This document shows, piece after piece, positions 6,335 to 13,591 of a DNA stretch of 18,522 bases. The notes below the pieces were generated by a model. That model was not told the DNA's origin and searched no databases. It saw nothing but the letters and a program-made list of their open reading frames with translations. Made by a program: the position numbers and the translations under genes. Positions within the stretch are counted from its first letter, which is position 1. Every line of letters starts with the position of its first letter. The stretch comes from Chitinophagaceae bacterium UBA1946 (GTDB taxonomy: Bacteria; Bacteroidota; Bacteroidia; Chitinophagales; Chitinophagaceae), in assembly GCA_002336815.1 (NCBI GenBank), contig DDEU01000030.1, positions 1,565 to 20,086 of the forward strand, given 5' to 3'.

Positions 6335-8314
6335 TTACTGTTTTTTTGCCAGCCACAATGATGCATTCATAAATAATTGCGTATGGCTGTACAATGGCCA
6401 GCTTACAAACAATGTGTTACCGGAGGCGCCGGTGCCATCATCCATAGGAGAACTGTCTGTTACTACAAAAACACGACCTGTGCCAAAAGTAGAAGAGGCC
6501 GCCATTACTTTGGTATTGCCTTGTGCAGCGCCGGTTTGCCAGATGAGCCCCTGTACAGTACTGTTCACAGACGGTTGTAACGTAAGTGTAGCGCCATTGT
6601 TGAATTCCATCTGTGTTACATTGCCTTGTGTGCCATGCAATATTGGGTTGGTATTATTACCAGTTAACACGTTACCAGATACCTGGGTGATGTTGGTAAG
6701 GTCCACACTAAAACCAAAAGGATTATTCTGCACGGTATTATTGTTCATCAGGTCATTCCAGATATCCGGGGAATCCCAGCCATCATTATTACGGTCAGAG
6801 ATCGTATGATCGGATACCATAAACAATCCACCACCATTTTGTACAAAAGTGAGGATGGCTACTTTTTCTGCAGCCGTAAAACGAATATTGGGTTCATCTA
6901 CCACAAATACATCATACTTTGAAAGGTCTTGTGCATTTGAAGCATTACCATAAGTAATGGTTCCGGAAGAAGGAAGCGTTTCTACAAAATTACCAGCTTT
7001 CACCAGTGCAATCCCCCAACTTGATATGGCTCCCGTCCAGTAAGTTACTGGCGTGGTGGCAGTAATACCCGATTGCGCCGGGGTAGGAACTCTTTGAGGT
7101 GAACTGCCATCTTCATCAATCACCCAGTCTGCATTGCCAGCTGTTTCGCCCTGCGACGCATCGAATAAAAATCGCTTAACAGTTGATGCCGCGGTAATGG
7201 TAAAGTTAACTGCTGTTGTAATATTAGCGCCTGTTACAACAGTGATAGAAGCACTCCCTGCAGCTGCAATATTCGCCGCCGGCACCGTTGCAGTTAATGA
7301 ACTGGCGCTTATAAATGTGGTGGTAAGTGCAGCGCCATTCCAGTTAATAACTGAGGCTGCCGTAAAATTTGTGCCGGTTGCAGTAAGCGTAAAGCCAGCA
7401 CTGCCGGCCACAGCTGTATTGGGTGAAATTGAACTTAATGATGGTATAGGAGCTGGCTGCACGGTAAATGCGACTGCCGCAGATGTACCCACTCCTGCCG
7501 TGGTTACAGTAACATTGTTGGTACCCGCTGCAGCGATATTGGCTGCCGGCACCGTTGCCGTTAATGAAGTGGCGCTTACAAATGTGGTGGTTAATGGAAT
7601 GCCATTCCAGTCGATGGTAGAAGTATTGGTAAAATTACTACCGGTTGCGGTTAAGGTAAAAGCCGCACCGCCGGCTGTGGCGGAAGCCGGTGATATAGCG
7701 GCTAGAGCAGGTACACTTGAAGTGGTAGAGTAATCAGTTACAGCAAAATCATCAAAACAGATGCGGTTGGTGCTGCCATCTGTTTTACGTATTTGAAAAC
7801 GGATATTACCTGCAACATTAATGGTGAAACTTGCTGTTTGCAGCGTAGTGCTGCTAGTGGTTATTGTAGTTCCGCTTTGAGTGTAGCTGGTTCCGGCATT
7901 CGTACTGTACCAAAGCTGCCAGCTACTGCTGGCATCAGTTCCATAAATAGCATGCGCAACAGTAACTGTGGAAGCCCCTGTTGTATAATCAAAATTGGAG
8001 GAGAGGATACCGCTGTTACGAACCCTGGCAGATTGTAATCCATTTTTTTTATCCGATGCAGACGTACCCAGCAAGGCGTCATTAAAACTCCATGATCCTG
8101 ATGCCAGGGTTACATTGGCAGTTGCATACGCTGTTTTTGTGCCGGATTCAAAATTTTCTGCAGTTGTTACAGCCAGTGCTGCAGCACCCCTTGCCAGCGT
8201 GTTGGAACTGGCTGCTTTTTCAACAACTTGTTTTGGTAACGGGGAGTCAATTTTTTGACAGGAAATAATAAGCAATAAAAATGCGGTGATGGCGTAGCCA
8301 ATGGTCTTTCTCAT
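6335..8314 (-). CDS. large lipoprotein: jelly-roll-like region, two TIG domains, amidotransferase-like C-terminal domain
   Basis: A 659-aa predicted outer-membrane or surface lipoprotein. Residues 3-19 form a lipoprotein signal with lipobox IISC and lipid-acceptor Cys19. Residues about 53-195 look like a beta-sandwich of the secreted-protein type, ending in IRFQIRKTDGS and DDFAV motifs. Two IPT/TIG immunoglobulin-like repeats follow (about 202-286 and 291-375), 89 residues apart. The C-terminal part (about 379-659) begins VKRFLFDASQGETAGNADWV and contains a YDVFVVDEPNIRF strand and NGGGLFMVSDH turn, resembling a glutamine-amidotransferase-like alpha/beta fold found in secreted Bacteroidota proteins. 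The mature protein has only one other Cys, in the N-terminal region, so no amidotransferase nucleophile exists; a binding role is more likely. No type IX sorting domain is present. An ATG 6 nt upstream (8320) is the alternative start. It follows the response-regulator gene by 126 bp. Confidence 0.8.
   Translation of the reverse strand: MRKTIGYAITAFLLLIISCQKIDSPLPKQVVEKAASSNTLARGAAALAVTTAENFESGTKTAYATANVTLASGSWSFNDALLGTSASDKKNGLQSARVRNSGILSSNFDYTTGASTVTVAHAIYGTDASSSWQLWYSTNAGTSYTQSGTTITTSSTTLQTASFTINVAGNIRFQIRKTDGSTNRICFDDFAVTDYSTTSSVPALAAISPASATAGGAAFTLTATGSNFTNTSTIDWNGIPLTTTFVSATSLTATVPAANIAAAGTNNVTVTTAGVGTSAAVAFTVQPAPIPSLSSISPNTAVAGSAGFTLTATGTNFTAASVINWNGAALTTTFISASSLTATVPAANIAAAGSASITVVTGANITTAVNFTITAASTVKRFLFDASQGETAGNADWVIDEDGSSPQRVPTPAQSGITATTPVTYWTGAISSWGIALVKAGNFVETLPSSGTITYGNASNAQDLSKYDVFVVDEPNIRFTAAEKVAILTFVQNGGGLFMVSDHTISDRNNDGWDSPDIWNDLMNNNTVQNNPFGFSVDLTNITQVSGNVLTGNNTNPILHGTQGNVTQMEFNNGATLTLQPSVNSTVQGLIWQTGAAQGNTKVMAASSTFGTGRVFVVTDSSPMDDGTGASGNTLFVSWPLYSHTQLFMNASLWLAKKQ
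7190..7711 (-). repeat. tandem TIG-domain coding repeat, 267-bp period
   Basis: Two adjacent copies of a TIG module offset by 267 bp (89 codons). For example GCCGGCACCGTTG occurs at 7278-7290 and 7545-7557, and both copies encode SLTATVPAANIAAAG and an FTLTATG strand. The strong nucleotide identity over much of the unit indicates a fairly recent duplication or gene conversion inside the gene. Confidence 0.85.
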
Positions 8315-8356
8315 AAGCATATTAAATTTGGAATAAATATATACACTTTTTATATG

Positions 8357-8373
8357 AAAAAAAACAGGCTGTT
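8357..8373 (-). terminator. weak candidate terminator after the response-regulator gene
   Basis: Minus strand AACAGCCTGTT (4-bp stem AACA/TGTT) followed directly by a run of eight T, 68 nt beyond the response-regulator stop codon. The T-tract is good but the stem is short, so this is tentative. Confidence 0.3.
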
Positions 8374-8440
8374 AAAAAGCAATTGTTAATGAATGATTAG
8401 ATCTGACTGGAGGCCTTGGAACTCAATAGATTTTCGGGCG

Positions 8441-9199
8441 CTATTGACCCAGCCATTCTTTAAAGCCGTTTACCCGCTCCCGGCTTACAACGGTTTCGGC
8501 ACTGGTGGCCACAGAAAGCTCGAGTTTAAGACGCCCCCCCAGCCAGGTATGCACTTTTTTTACTGCATCAATATTCACAAGCAGACTGCGGTTAACACGA
8601 TAGAATTTATCCGGTTTCAATTGTTCTTCCAGTTCAGAAAGATTTGTTTCCAGCAGGTATTTGTTTCCATCAAGGTCAACTGCGTAACATAGTTTTCCAT
8701 CCGCATAACAACAGGCGGTAACGGACGTTTTAAGGTAACTCAATTGCTGTCCACGTTTTATCAGCAATCGTTCTTTGTATTTTACACCCGCCATGGTTTG
8801 TATCATCCGGAGTATCTTATCAGGAAAATCATTTTCTTTTTTGTGATACAGCTGCCTGTATTTACCAAGCGCCTGCTGCAATTCATTTTCATCGATGGGC
8901 TTGAGTAAATAATCTACACTATTAACCTTAAACGCTCTTAAAGTGTATTGATCAAATGCGGTAGTAAAAATCACCGGCGCAGTGATGGTTGCTTTGGAAA
9001 AAATATCAAAACTTAATCCATCTGCCAACTGGATATCCATAAAAACCAGGTCTACGGCAGGAGAAGATTGAAAAAATACTACAGAAGATTCTATACTGTC
9101 AAAACGGTTAGTAATATCAATGCTGTCATCCATCTCACGAAGGAGTTTAACAAGCCGGTTGGCCGCAGGCATTTCATCTTCAATTATTACAACCTTCAT
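8441..9199 (-). CDS. LytTR family DNA-binding response regulator
   Basis: A 252-aa cytosolic two-component response regulator. The receiver domain (residues 1-115) shows the acidic pair E7/D8, phospho-acceptor D55 in VFMDIQ, the FTTAF segment near 78-82 and conserved K100 in LLKP. A linker leads to a LytTR DNA-binding domain (about 140-251), with RLLIKRGQQL at its start and FYRVNRSLLVNIDAVKKV (199-216) as its hallmark. LytTR proteins bind short direct repeats in promoters. Its partner kinase is the gene upstream (9399-10451), separated by a 199-bp stretch made largely of heptad repeats instead of the overlap usual for such pairs. The TonB-dependent receptor gene precedes the kinase, and a surface lipoprotein gene follows this one; both are candidate targets, by context only. 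Confidence 0.93.
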   Translation of the reverse strand: MKVVIIEDEMPAANRLVKLLREMDDSIDITNRFDSIESSVVFFQSSPAVDLVFMDIQLADGLSFDIFSKATITAPVIFTTAFDQYTLRAFKVNSVDYLLKPIDENELQQALGKYRQLYHKKENDFPDKILRMIQTMAGVKYKERLLIKRGQQLSYLKTSVTACCYADGKLCYAVDLDGNKYLLETNLSELEEQLKPDKFYRVNRSLLVNIDAVKKVHTWLGGRLKLELSVATSAETVVSRERVNGFKEWLGQ

Positions 9200-9215
9200 G
9201 TCGTGTTAGGTTATT

Positions 9216-9404
9216 GTGAATTGTCTTAGTGAATCGTCAATAGTGAATGGTCAATGGGACTTCACTTCTTTTTTATATACATTAATTCATTATTCCTTAT
9301 TCACGATTCACTATTGCCTATTGACGATTCACCATTGCCTATCGAACTTTCACTATTCACTATTGCCTATTGACAATTCACTATTCCCCATTCCCCTTTC
9401 ACGA
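9216..9404. repeat. inverted heptad repeat arrays between kinase and response-regulator genes
   Basis: The right array (9286-9404) reads as 17 consecutive 7-nt units with no indel, chiefly TTCACTA, TTGCCTA and TTGACGA/TTGACAA, and a partly visible 21-nt higher order (TTCACTA-TTGCCTA-TTGAC). It ends inside the last codons of the kinase gene. The left array (about 9216-9257) has the same units in reverse (TGAATCG, TCAATAG, TGAATGG, TCAATGG). The 15-mer at 9229-9243 is exactly complementary to 9318-9332, so an RNA hairpin is possible across the AT-rich centre (about 9263-9285). Confidence 0.85.
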
Positions 9405-10451
9405 CTCTCCCATCGCCAGCAAAGGGATCGATACGGTAAAATGATCTGTTGCTTCCGTTACTTCCACTGTTTTATCACCAAGTAATTTATAGCGGTTACG
9501 GATATTATCGAGCCCGATACCCGTAGAATCATGCAGTTGATTTTTCTTCTGGAGGTTATTACTCACCACAAGCGAACCATTCTGAGCAAACACTTCAATT
9601 TTCAATGGTTTGTCTGCAGAAACAATATTATGCTTCACCGCATTTTCCATCAGCAACTGCAATGATAGAGGTACTACCCGCTTTTGCAGCTTTTCATCTG
9701 GTACGTTGATGTCAATCTCGATATTATGCCCAAACCTGGTGTGCAATAAAAAAGCATACGCTTTTAATACATCCAGTTCGTCTTTTAAGGGAATACTTTT
9801 TTCATCTTTTACTTCCAGGATGTGCCGGTACACTTTTGATAATTGCTGCACAAAAGCAACAGCCTGTTGAGGATCTTCCGGAATAATAGAACAAAGCGTA
9901 TTCAAATTGTTAAATAAAAAATGCGGGTTTACCTGTGTACGCAGGGCGTTGAGTTGTGCGGAAAGATTTTCTCTTTTTAAATTCTCCTGCTCTTCAACAG
10001 ACTGCCGCAAGGCATTCATAAAATAAATACTCTCGTAAATAGCAATGATCATGATGGTGCAGAATATGGCGGCGGCATTGGAACTGATGAAAAAATCGCT
10101 GTTAAAATGGCCAGGCCCGTGCCTGAAAATAATATCATCTGCAATAAACCCAAGTAGGTTATCAAAAACAATCGTAAACACAAACATATTTACCGACTGG
10201 AACCACAACCTTTTGCGGACATCCTCGAACAAAGGATATTTCCTTCTGCTGTAGATCATGATCTGCCTGCTGCCGATCCACAGGGCTGTTGTAATTACAA
10301 AAGTGGTTACATATTTATCCCAGCTAAAAAGCGGGTGCCTGCCGAAGCGGCATCCCATAAAAACGATTGGTATGATAAAACTCAGCACAGGAATGGTGAT
10401 CAGCATTACGAGCCGGTCATCAAAACCTATCCTGCAATTTGTTTTACGCAT
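9399..10451 (-). CDS. LytS/YehU-type sensor histidine kinase
   Basis: A 350-aa inner-membrane kinase of the His_kinase family (PF06580). Four membrane helices are predicted at about residues 13-33, 46-63, 88-106 and 124-145, with little periplasmic sequence, so the signal is probably sensed in or near the membrane. A short coiled segment (149-166) leads to the phospho-acceptor motif VNPHFLFNNLNTL with His177. The ATPase part shows the N-box LLMENAVKHN (267-276) and a glycine box GIGLDNIRNRYKLLGD (311-326). The gene starts 15 nt after the TonB-dependent receptor stop codon, strongly suggesting co-transcription, and the cognate LytTR regulator is next downstream. Its final codons merge with the heptad array. 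Ligand unknown. Confidence 0.93.
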   Translation of the reverse strand: MRKTNCRIGFDDRLVMLITIPVLSFIIPIVFMGCRFGRHPLFSWDKYVTTFVITTALWIGSRQIMIYSRRKYPLFEDVRKRLWFQSVNMFVFTIVFDNLLGFIADDIIFRHGPGHFNSDFFISSNAAAIFCTIMIIAIYESIYFMNALRQSVEEQENLKRENLSAQLNALRTQVNPHFLFNNLNTLCSIIPEDPQQAVAFVQQLSKVYRHILEVKDEKSIPLKDELDVLKAYAFLLHTRFGHNIEIDINVPDEKLQKRVVPLSLQLLMENAVKHNIVSADKPLKIEVFAQNGSLVVSNNLQKKNQLHDSTGIGLDNIRNRYKLLGDKTVEVTEATDHFTVSIPLLAMGES

Positions 10452-10466
10452 ACCGTAAAGTTATGT

Positions 10467-12836
10467 TTAAAAGGTTACCTGGTAATTGATATTAGGAAAA
10501 AATCCGATCTGGTTGATCTCTCCAGTAATGCCCGTTTTCGGATTGAGTGTGCGCACATAAATATTATCCCTGTTGGTTAAATTCTGCAGGTCTACATACC
10601 ATTTCTGCGTGACCTTTTTACCATTGCGGTTATACGAAAACTTAAGGTCCCAACGCCAGTAAGTGCTGTTACGCAAACTGTAGGCTTCTGTTTCCTTAAA
10701 TAGGATGTAACCCGCCCGTTGCGATCCTGTTACATCAAAGGGGGTGTAACGTTGTCCCCCTGCAATGCCAATTTTTGTATCAATGCCAAAAGATGATTTT
10801 GAGTTGAGCGTAAATTCTTTCCCGATCAAAACATTGCCGGCAAAATTGGTATTGAATGCTGTGTTGCGCCATACCTTGTCGCTCCCTTTATATTTGGATT
10901 GAAAAACGGAGCCTGTTACGAGGTAATAAAATCCGTTGTGTAAAAAGCGCTCCAGCGTAAATTCTGCCCCGTAATTGTATCCCTTGCCGTTATTTACCAG
11001 GTTGGTTTTATCGGGGAAATAAAAACCGGCACCGCTGTTTAACATACTAAAAGAAGAAGCTGTTCTTTCTACAGCAGCTTTGTAAATGTACTGGCCATAA
11101 ACCTCTGTTTTAAAACGCAGGTGCTTTGAGAAATTGATATCATAGCCTAACACAGTGTGCACACTCTTTACCAACTGCAGGTTTTTATTGGTCAATTCAG
11201 TTTGCCCGTTGCTGTTTGTTGTTTGATAAAAATATACTTCCAGCGGTTGTGTTTGACTGTGCAAACCTGCGCCAAAAGAAACCGCCTGGTTATTCCGGAA
11301 CTGGTATTTGACATTCCATCTTGGTTCAATACTCCAGCTATTGTTCAGTGTAAACAGTTGGTAATACAAGCCAACATTCATACTCAACTCATCATTAAAA
11401 CGATGACCAAGATTACTGAATGCTTTTAACAGTACAGCGCTCTTTTTACTATCTACAAATGTGCTGATAGCAGAATCGCCATCGGGAATATAATCCTGTC
11501 GTAAGGAAAGTTTGTTGATGTCTGCTACTGCACCTGCAGTAAACTGGTTCCGGGAACTGAATTTTTTATTGAAGTTGTAACCCGCCGAATATTTTACCTG
11601 CAGGTTATTTTTATCATAAGCAGTTTTATCCGGCTTGCCGTCTATTACTATTTCCTCTTTGTACTTAGATTGAAAGCCTGATACCGCCAGTGTTAACCTC
11701 CCGGAGGTATTGCTGTTGAAAAAATAAGTATTGGTTAATCCTGTAACGCCGGTGAGCGACTTAAAGTTCCTGTCACGTAAAGTACCGTCATTGCTGGAAT
11801 ACAGGTTATCCTCTGTGTCATAAGGAAATTTGATATGACTTTCTCCGCCCATTCCGAACCAATCAAAACTGCCCCATTTTTTTGTCGGGATATGCAGTTT
11901 AAAGTGAAGGTCCTGGTAATTAGGAGTAGCACTGCCAGTACCCACGGATAACCCAAGCGACTGTATTGCTGCCACCATCGAGTAGCGGTAATCGATCAAA
12001 AAAGAAGATTGATTGTTTTTATTCAATGGTCCTTCTGCTGCAAATTCAAACCCATTAAACCCCATCTGGCCAAGAAATTCATATTTGTCGCTGTTGCCAT
12101 TCCGCATCCGCAGATCAAACACACCTGCCAGTGCATTCCCATACTGGGCAGGAAATGCACTGGTTAAAAAATCGGAATTTTTTAGTGTGTTGGTATTCAA
12201 AATACTTACCGGCCCACCGGTTGCTCCCAGGGTACTAAAGTGGTTTGGGTTAGGTATATCAATGCCATCCATCCGCCACAACACCCCGGCCGGTGAATTG
12301 CCCCGGATCACAATATCATTTCTTGCATCATTGGTATTGCTTACCCCTGCATAGTTTTGTGCCATGCGGCTGGGATCATTCCTGGTGCCGGAATACCTCA
12401 CGGCTTCATCTACACTGAACTGTCTTGCGCTCACCACTGCAGTTTCGTTCAAAGCTTTATTCTTTGATTTGCTATTGTTGATCGTAACGCCTTCCAGCTT
12501 TTTTATTTTTTCTTTCAACTTTATTTCCAGCACTACTTCCTTAGAAGATGTTACTTCTATGTTTGCCACAACTGCATCTTCGTACCCGATCATCGTTGCC
12601 CTGAAAGAGCGCCTGCCTGCAGGAACGTTCTTCAACCTGAACCGTCCGGCACTGTCTGTGCCCGTTGCCCGTACATCCTGTAAGCCTTCTGCAGTAACTG
12701 TTACGCCAGGGAGTATGTTGCCCGATTGTTCATCTGTTACAACACCTTTTACGGTTTGGGTAAAAAAAACCTGCTGGGCGCCGGCAATAAAATAGCTAAT
12801 GATAAATATTGTTAGTAAGGTAATCTGTTTGATCAT
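10467..12836 (-). CDS. TonB-dependent receptor with carboxypeptidase-regulatory-like domain
   Basis: A 789-aa outer-membrane receptor. It has a signal peptide (residues 1-20, ending AGAQ), a carboxypeptidase-regulatory-like beta-sandwich (about 28-110, with VKGVVTDEQSGNILPGVTV and AGRFRLKNVPAG), a plug domain (about 125-235, with NDIVIRGNSPAGVLWRMDGI), and a C-terminal barrel of many alternating strands to residue 789. It should take up a ligand across the outer membrane using TonB energy; the ligand is not evident. No SusD-like partner is present, so this is not a SusC/D polysaccharide locus, and no N-terminal STN signalling domain is seen. The kinase gene begins 15 nt downstream, which suggests that receptor, kinase and regulator act together. 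The final residue is F, as usual for barrels. Confidence 0.93.
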   Translation of the reverse strand: MIKQITLLTIFIISYFIAGAQQVFFTQTVKGVVTDEQSGNILPGVTVTAEGLQDVRATGTDSAGRFRLKNVPAGRRSFRATMIGYEDAVVANIEVTSSKEVVLEIKLKEKIKKLEGVTINNSKSKNKALNETAVVSARQFSVDEAVRYSGTRNDPSRMAQNYAGVSNTNDARNDIVIRGNSPAGVLWRMDGIDIPNPNHFSTLGATGGPVSILNTNTLKNSDFLTSAFPAQYGNALAGVFDLRMRNGNSDKYEFLGQMGFNGFEFAAEGPLNKNNQSSFLIDYRYSMVAAIQSLGLSVGTGSATPNYQDLHFKLHIPTKKWGSFDWFGMGGESHIKFPYDTEDNLYSSNDGTLRDRNFKSLTGVTGLTNTYFFNSNTSGRLTLAVSGFQSKYKEEIVIDGKPDKTAYDKNNLQVKYSAGYNFNKKFSSRNQFTAGAVADINKLSLRQDYIPDGDSAISTFVDSKKSAVLLKAFSNLGHRFNDELSMNVGLYYQLFTLNNSWSIEPRWNVKYQFRNNQAVSFGAGLHSQTQPLEVYFYQTTNSNGQTELTNKNLQLVKSVHTVLGYDINFSKHLRFKTEVYGQYIYKAAVERTASSFSMLNSGAGFYFPDKTNLVNNGKGYNYGAEFTLERFLHNGFYYLVTGSVFQSKYKGSDKVWRNTAFNTNFAGNVLIGKEFTLNSKSSFGIDTKIGIAGGQRYTPFDVTGSQRAGYILFKETEAYSLRNSTYWRWDLKFSYNRNGKKVTQKWYVDLQNLTNRDNIYVRTLNPKTGITGEINQIGFFPNINYQVTF

Positions 12837-12866
12837 GGCTGTATGTTTAACTTGGTACTATCTCTG

Positions 12867-12874
12867 CAAAAATA
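12867..12874 (-). promoter_or_regulatory. candidate -7 box for the TonB-dependent receptor gene
   Basis: Minus-strand TATTTTTG exactly matches TAnnTTTG and lies 30 nt before the receptor ATG at 12836. No convincing -33 TTTG is found at the usual distance (about 12894-12898). Confidence 0.4.
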
Positions 12875-12890
12875 AAAGGTCCGTTTGCGA

Positions 12891-13466
12891 TCAGCGGTTC
12901 CGGTTATTAAAAATGATCACCGCATCTTTCAGCACCGCTACATCGGCGGCTGCTTCTTTTGCTTTAGCAATGGCTGCTTCGCAATTAACAAATGATTGCG
13001 CCGTTACTGCCGTAACATTTTTATTGTTTACCAGTTTCAACTGCTGCAGCCCCTGGTTGTACAAAAAATAATCACCGGGTTTGCCTTCTGTTCCATTGAT
13101 GAACATCGCTTCTGCCCCCACGTATACCGGCTTGGAGGATGCGTCACTTGATTTCTGCAAAAAATACAGTTCTCCCTCGCACAATACCTTAAAAAAATCG
13201 CCCTTAATGCAGATGTATTTTTCAGCGTCAAAACTTACGCTGGTCAGTTTATCACCGTCGAGGGTTATTTTTTTGCCCCCCGAATCCGGTTGCAGGATGA
13301 TGGATGCTTTGTTGCGGATATTTTCTTTTATGTAACCTGAAACTTCACTGTTGTCGGCAAGCCTGATACTACCTTTTACAAATCCTTTTGGAGCCAGTTC
13401 CTGGCTGTTTACTGTAGAGGCCATCAGCAGCAAAAAAAATGCTGCCATTGAAATTGTCTTTTTCAT
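12891..13466 (-). CDS. small exported protein of unknown function
   Basis: A 191-aa protein I do not recognise. It starts with a typical signal peptide (MKKTISMAAFFLLLMAS..., cleavage likely after VNS at about residue 21). The mature part has alternating hydrophobic strands: a segment with GSIRLADNSEVSGYIKENI, then KASIILQPDSGGKKITL and SVSFDAEKYICIKGDFFKVL, which suggests a beta-rich fold; a short Ala-rich helix (about 163-179) comes near the C-terminus. The frame continues upstream to an ATG at 13613, but this overlaps the 3' end of the preceding gene and buries the signal peptide, so the ATG at 13466 is chosen; a candidate promoter supports it. It lies 54 nt upstream of the receptor gene and may be co-expressed with it. 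Confidence 0.75.
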   Translation of the reverse strand: MKKTISMAAFFLLLMASTVNSQELAPKGFVKGSIRLADNSEVSGYIKENIRNKASIILQPDSGGKKITLDGDKLTSVSFDAEKYICIKGDFFKVLCEGELYFLQKSSDASSKPVYVGAEAMFINGTEGKPGDYFLYNQGLQQLKLVNNKNVTAVTAQSFVNCEAAIAKAKEAAADVAVLKDAVIIFNNRNR

Positions 13467-13502
13467 GCTATAAGTTTTGTGTTGATAAAATAAATTACCA
13501 CA

Positions 13503-13533
13503 CAAGATTAATGGATACGGTTGCTCCCGGCAA
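13503..13533 (-). promoter_or_regulatory. candidate promoter for the small exported protein gene
   Basis: Minus-strand TTG (13531-13533), 20-nt spacer, then TAATCTTG (13503-13510), one mismatch from TAnnTTTG. The start site would be near 13497, giving a leader of about 30 nt before the ATG at 13466. Confidence 0.45.
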
Positions 13534-13591
13534 TCAAAAAGGAGTGAGTTGCAGAAAATGAGGAATGAAATGGCGTAGTTGCCGGTAAGTA

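Noticed and set aside
6225..6809. 194-codon plus-strand open frame
   Set aside because: It crosses the terminator hairpin and lies antisense to the lipoprotein gene; no family features.
7134..7733. 199-codon plus-strand open frame
   Set aside because: It is antisense to the TIG-encoding part of the lipoprotein gene and gives a low-complexity Val/Ala-rich translation caused by the repeats.
9216..9404. Heptad arrays considered as a CRISPR array
   Set aside because: The unit is 7 nt with no unique spacers, and no cas gene is nearby.
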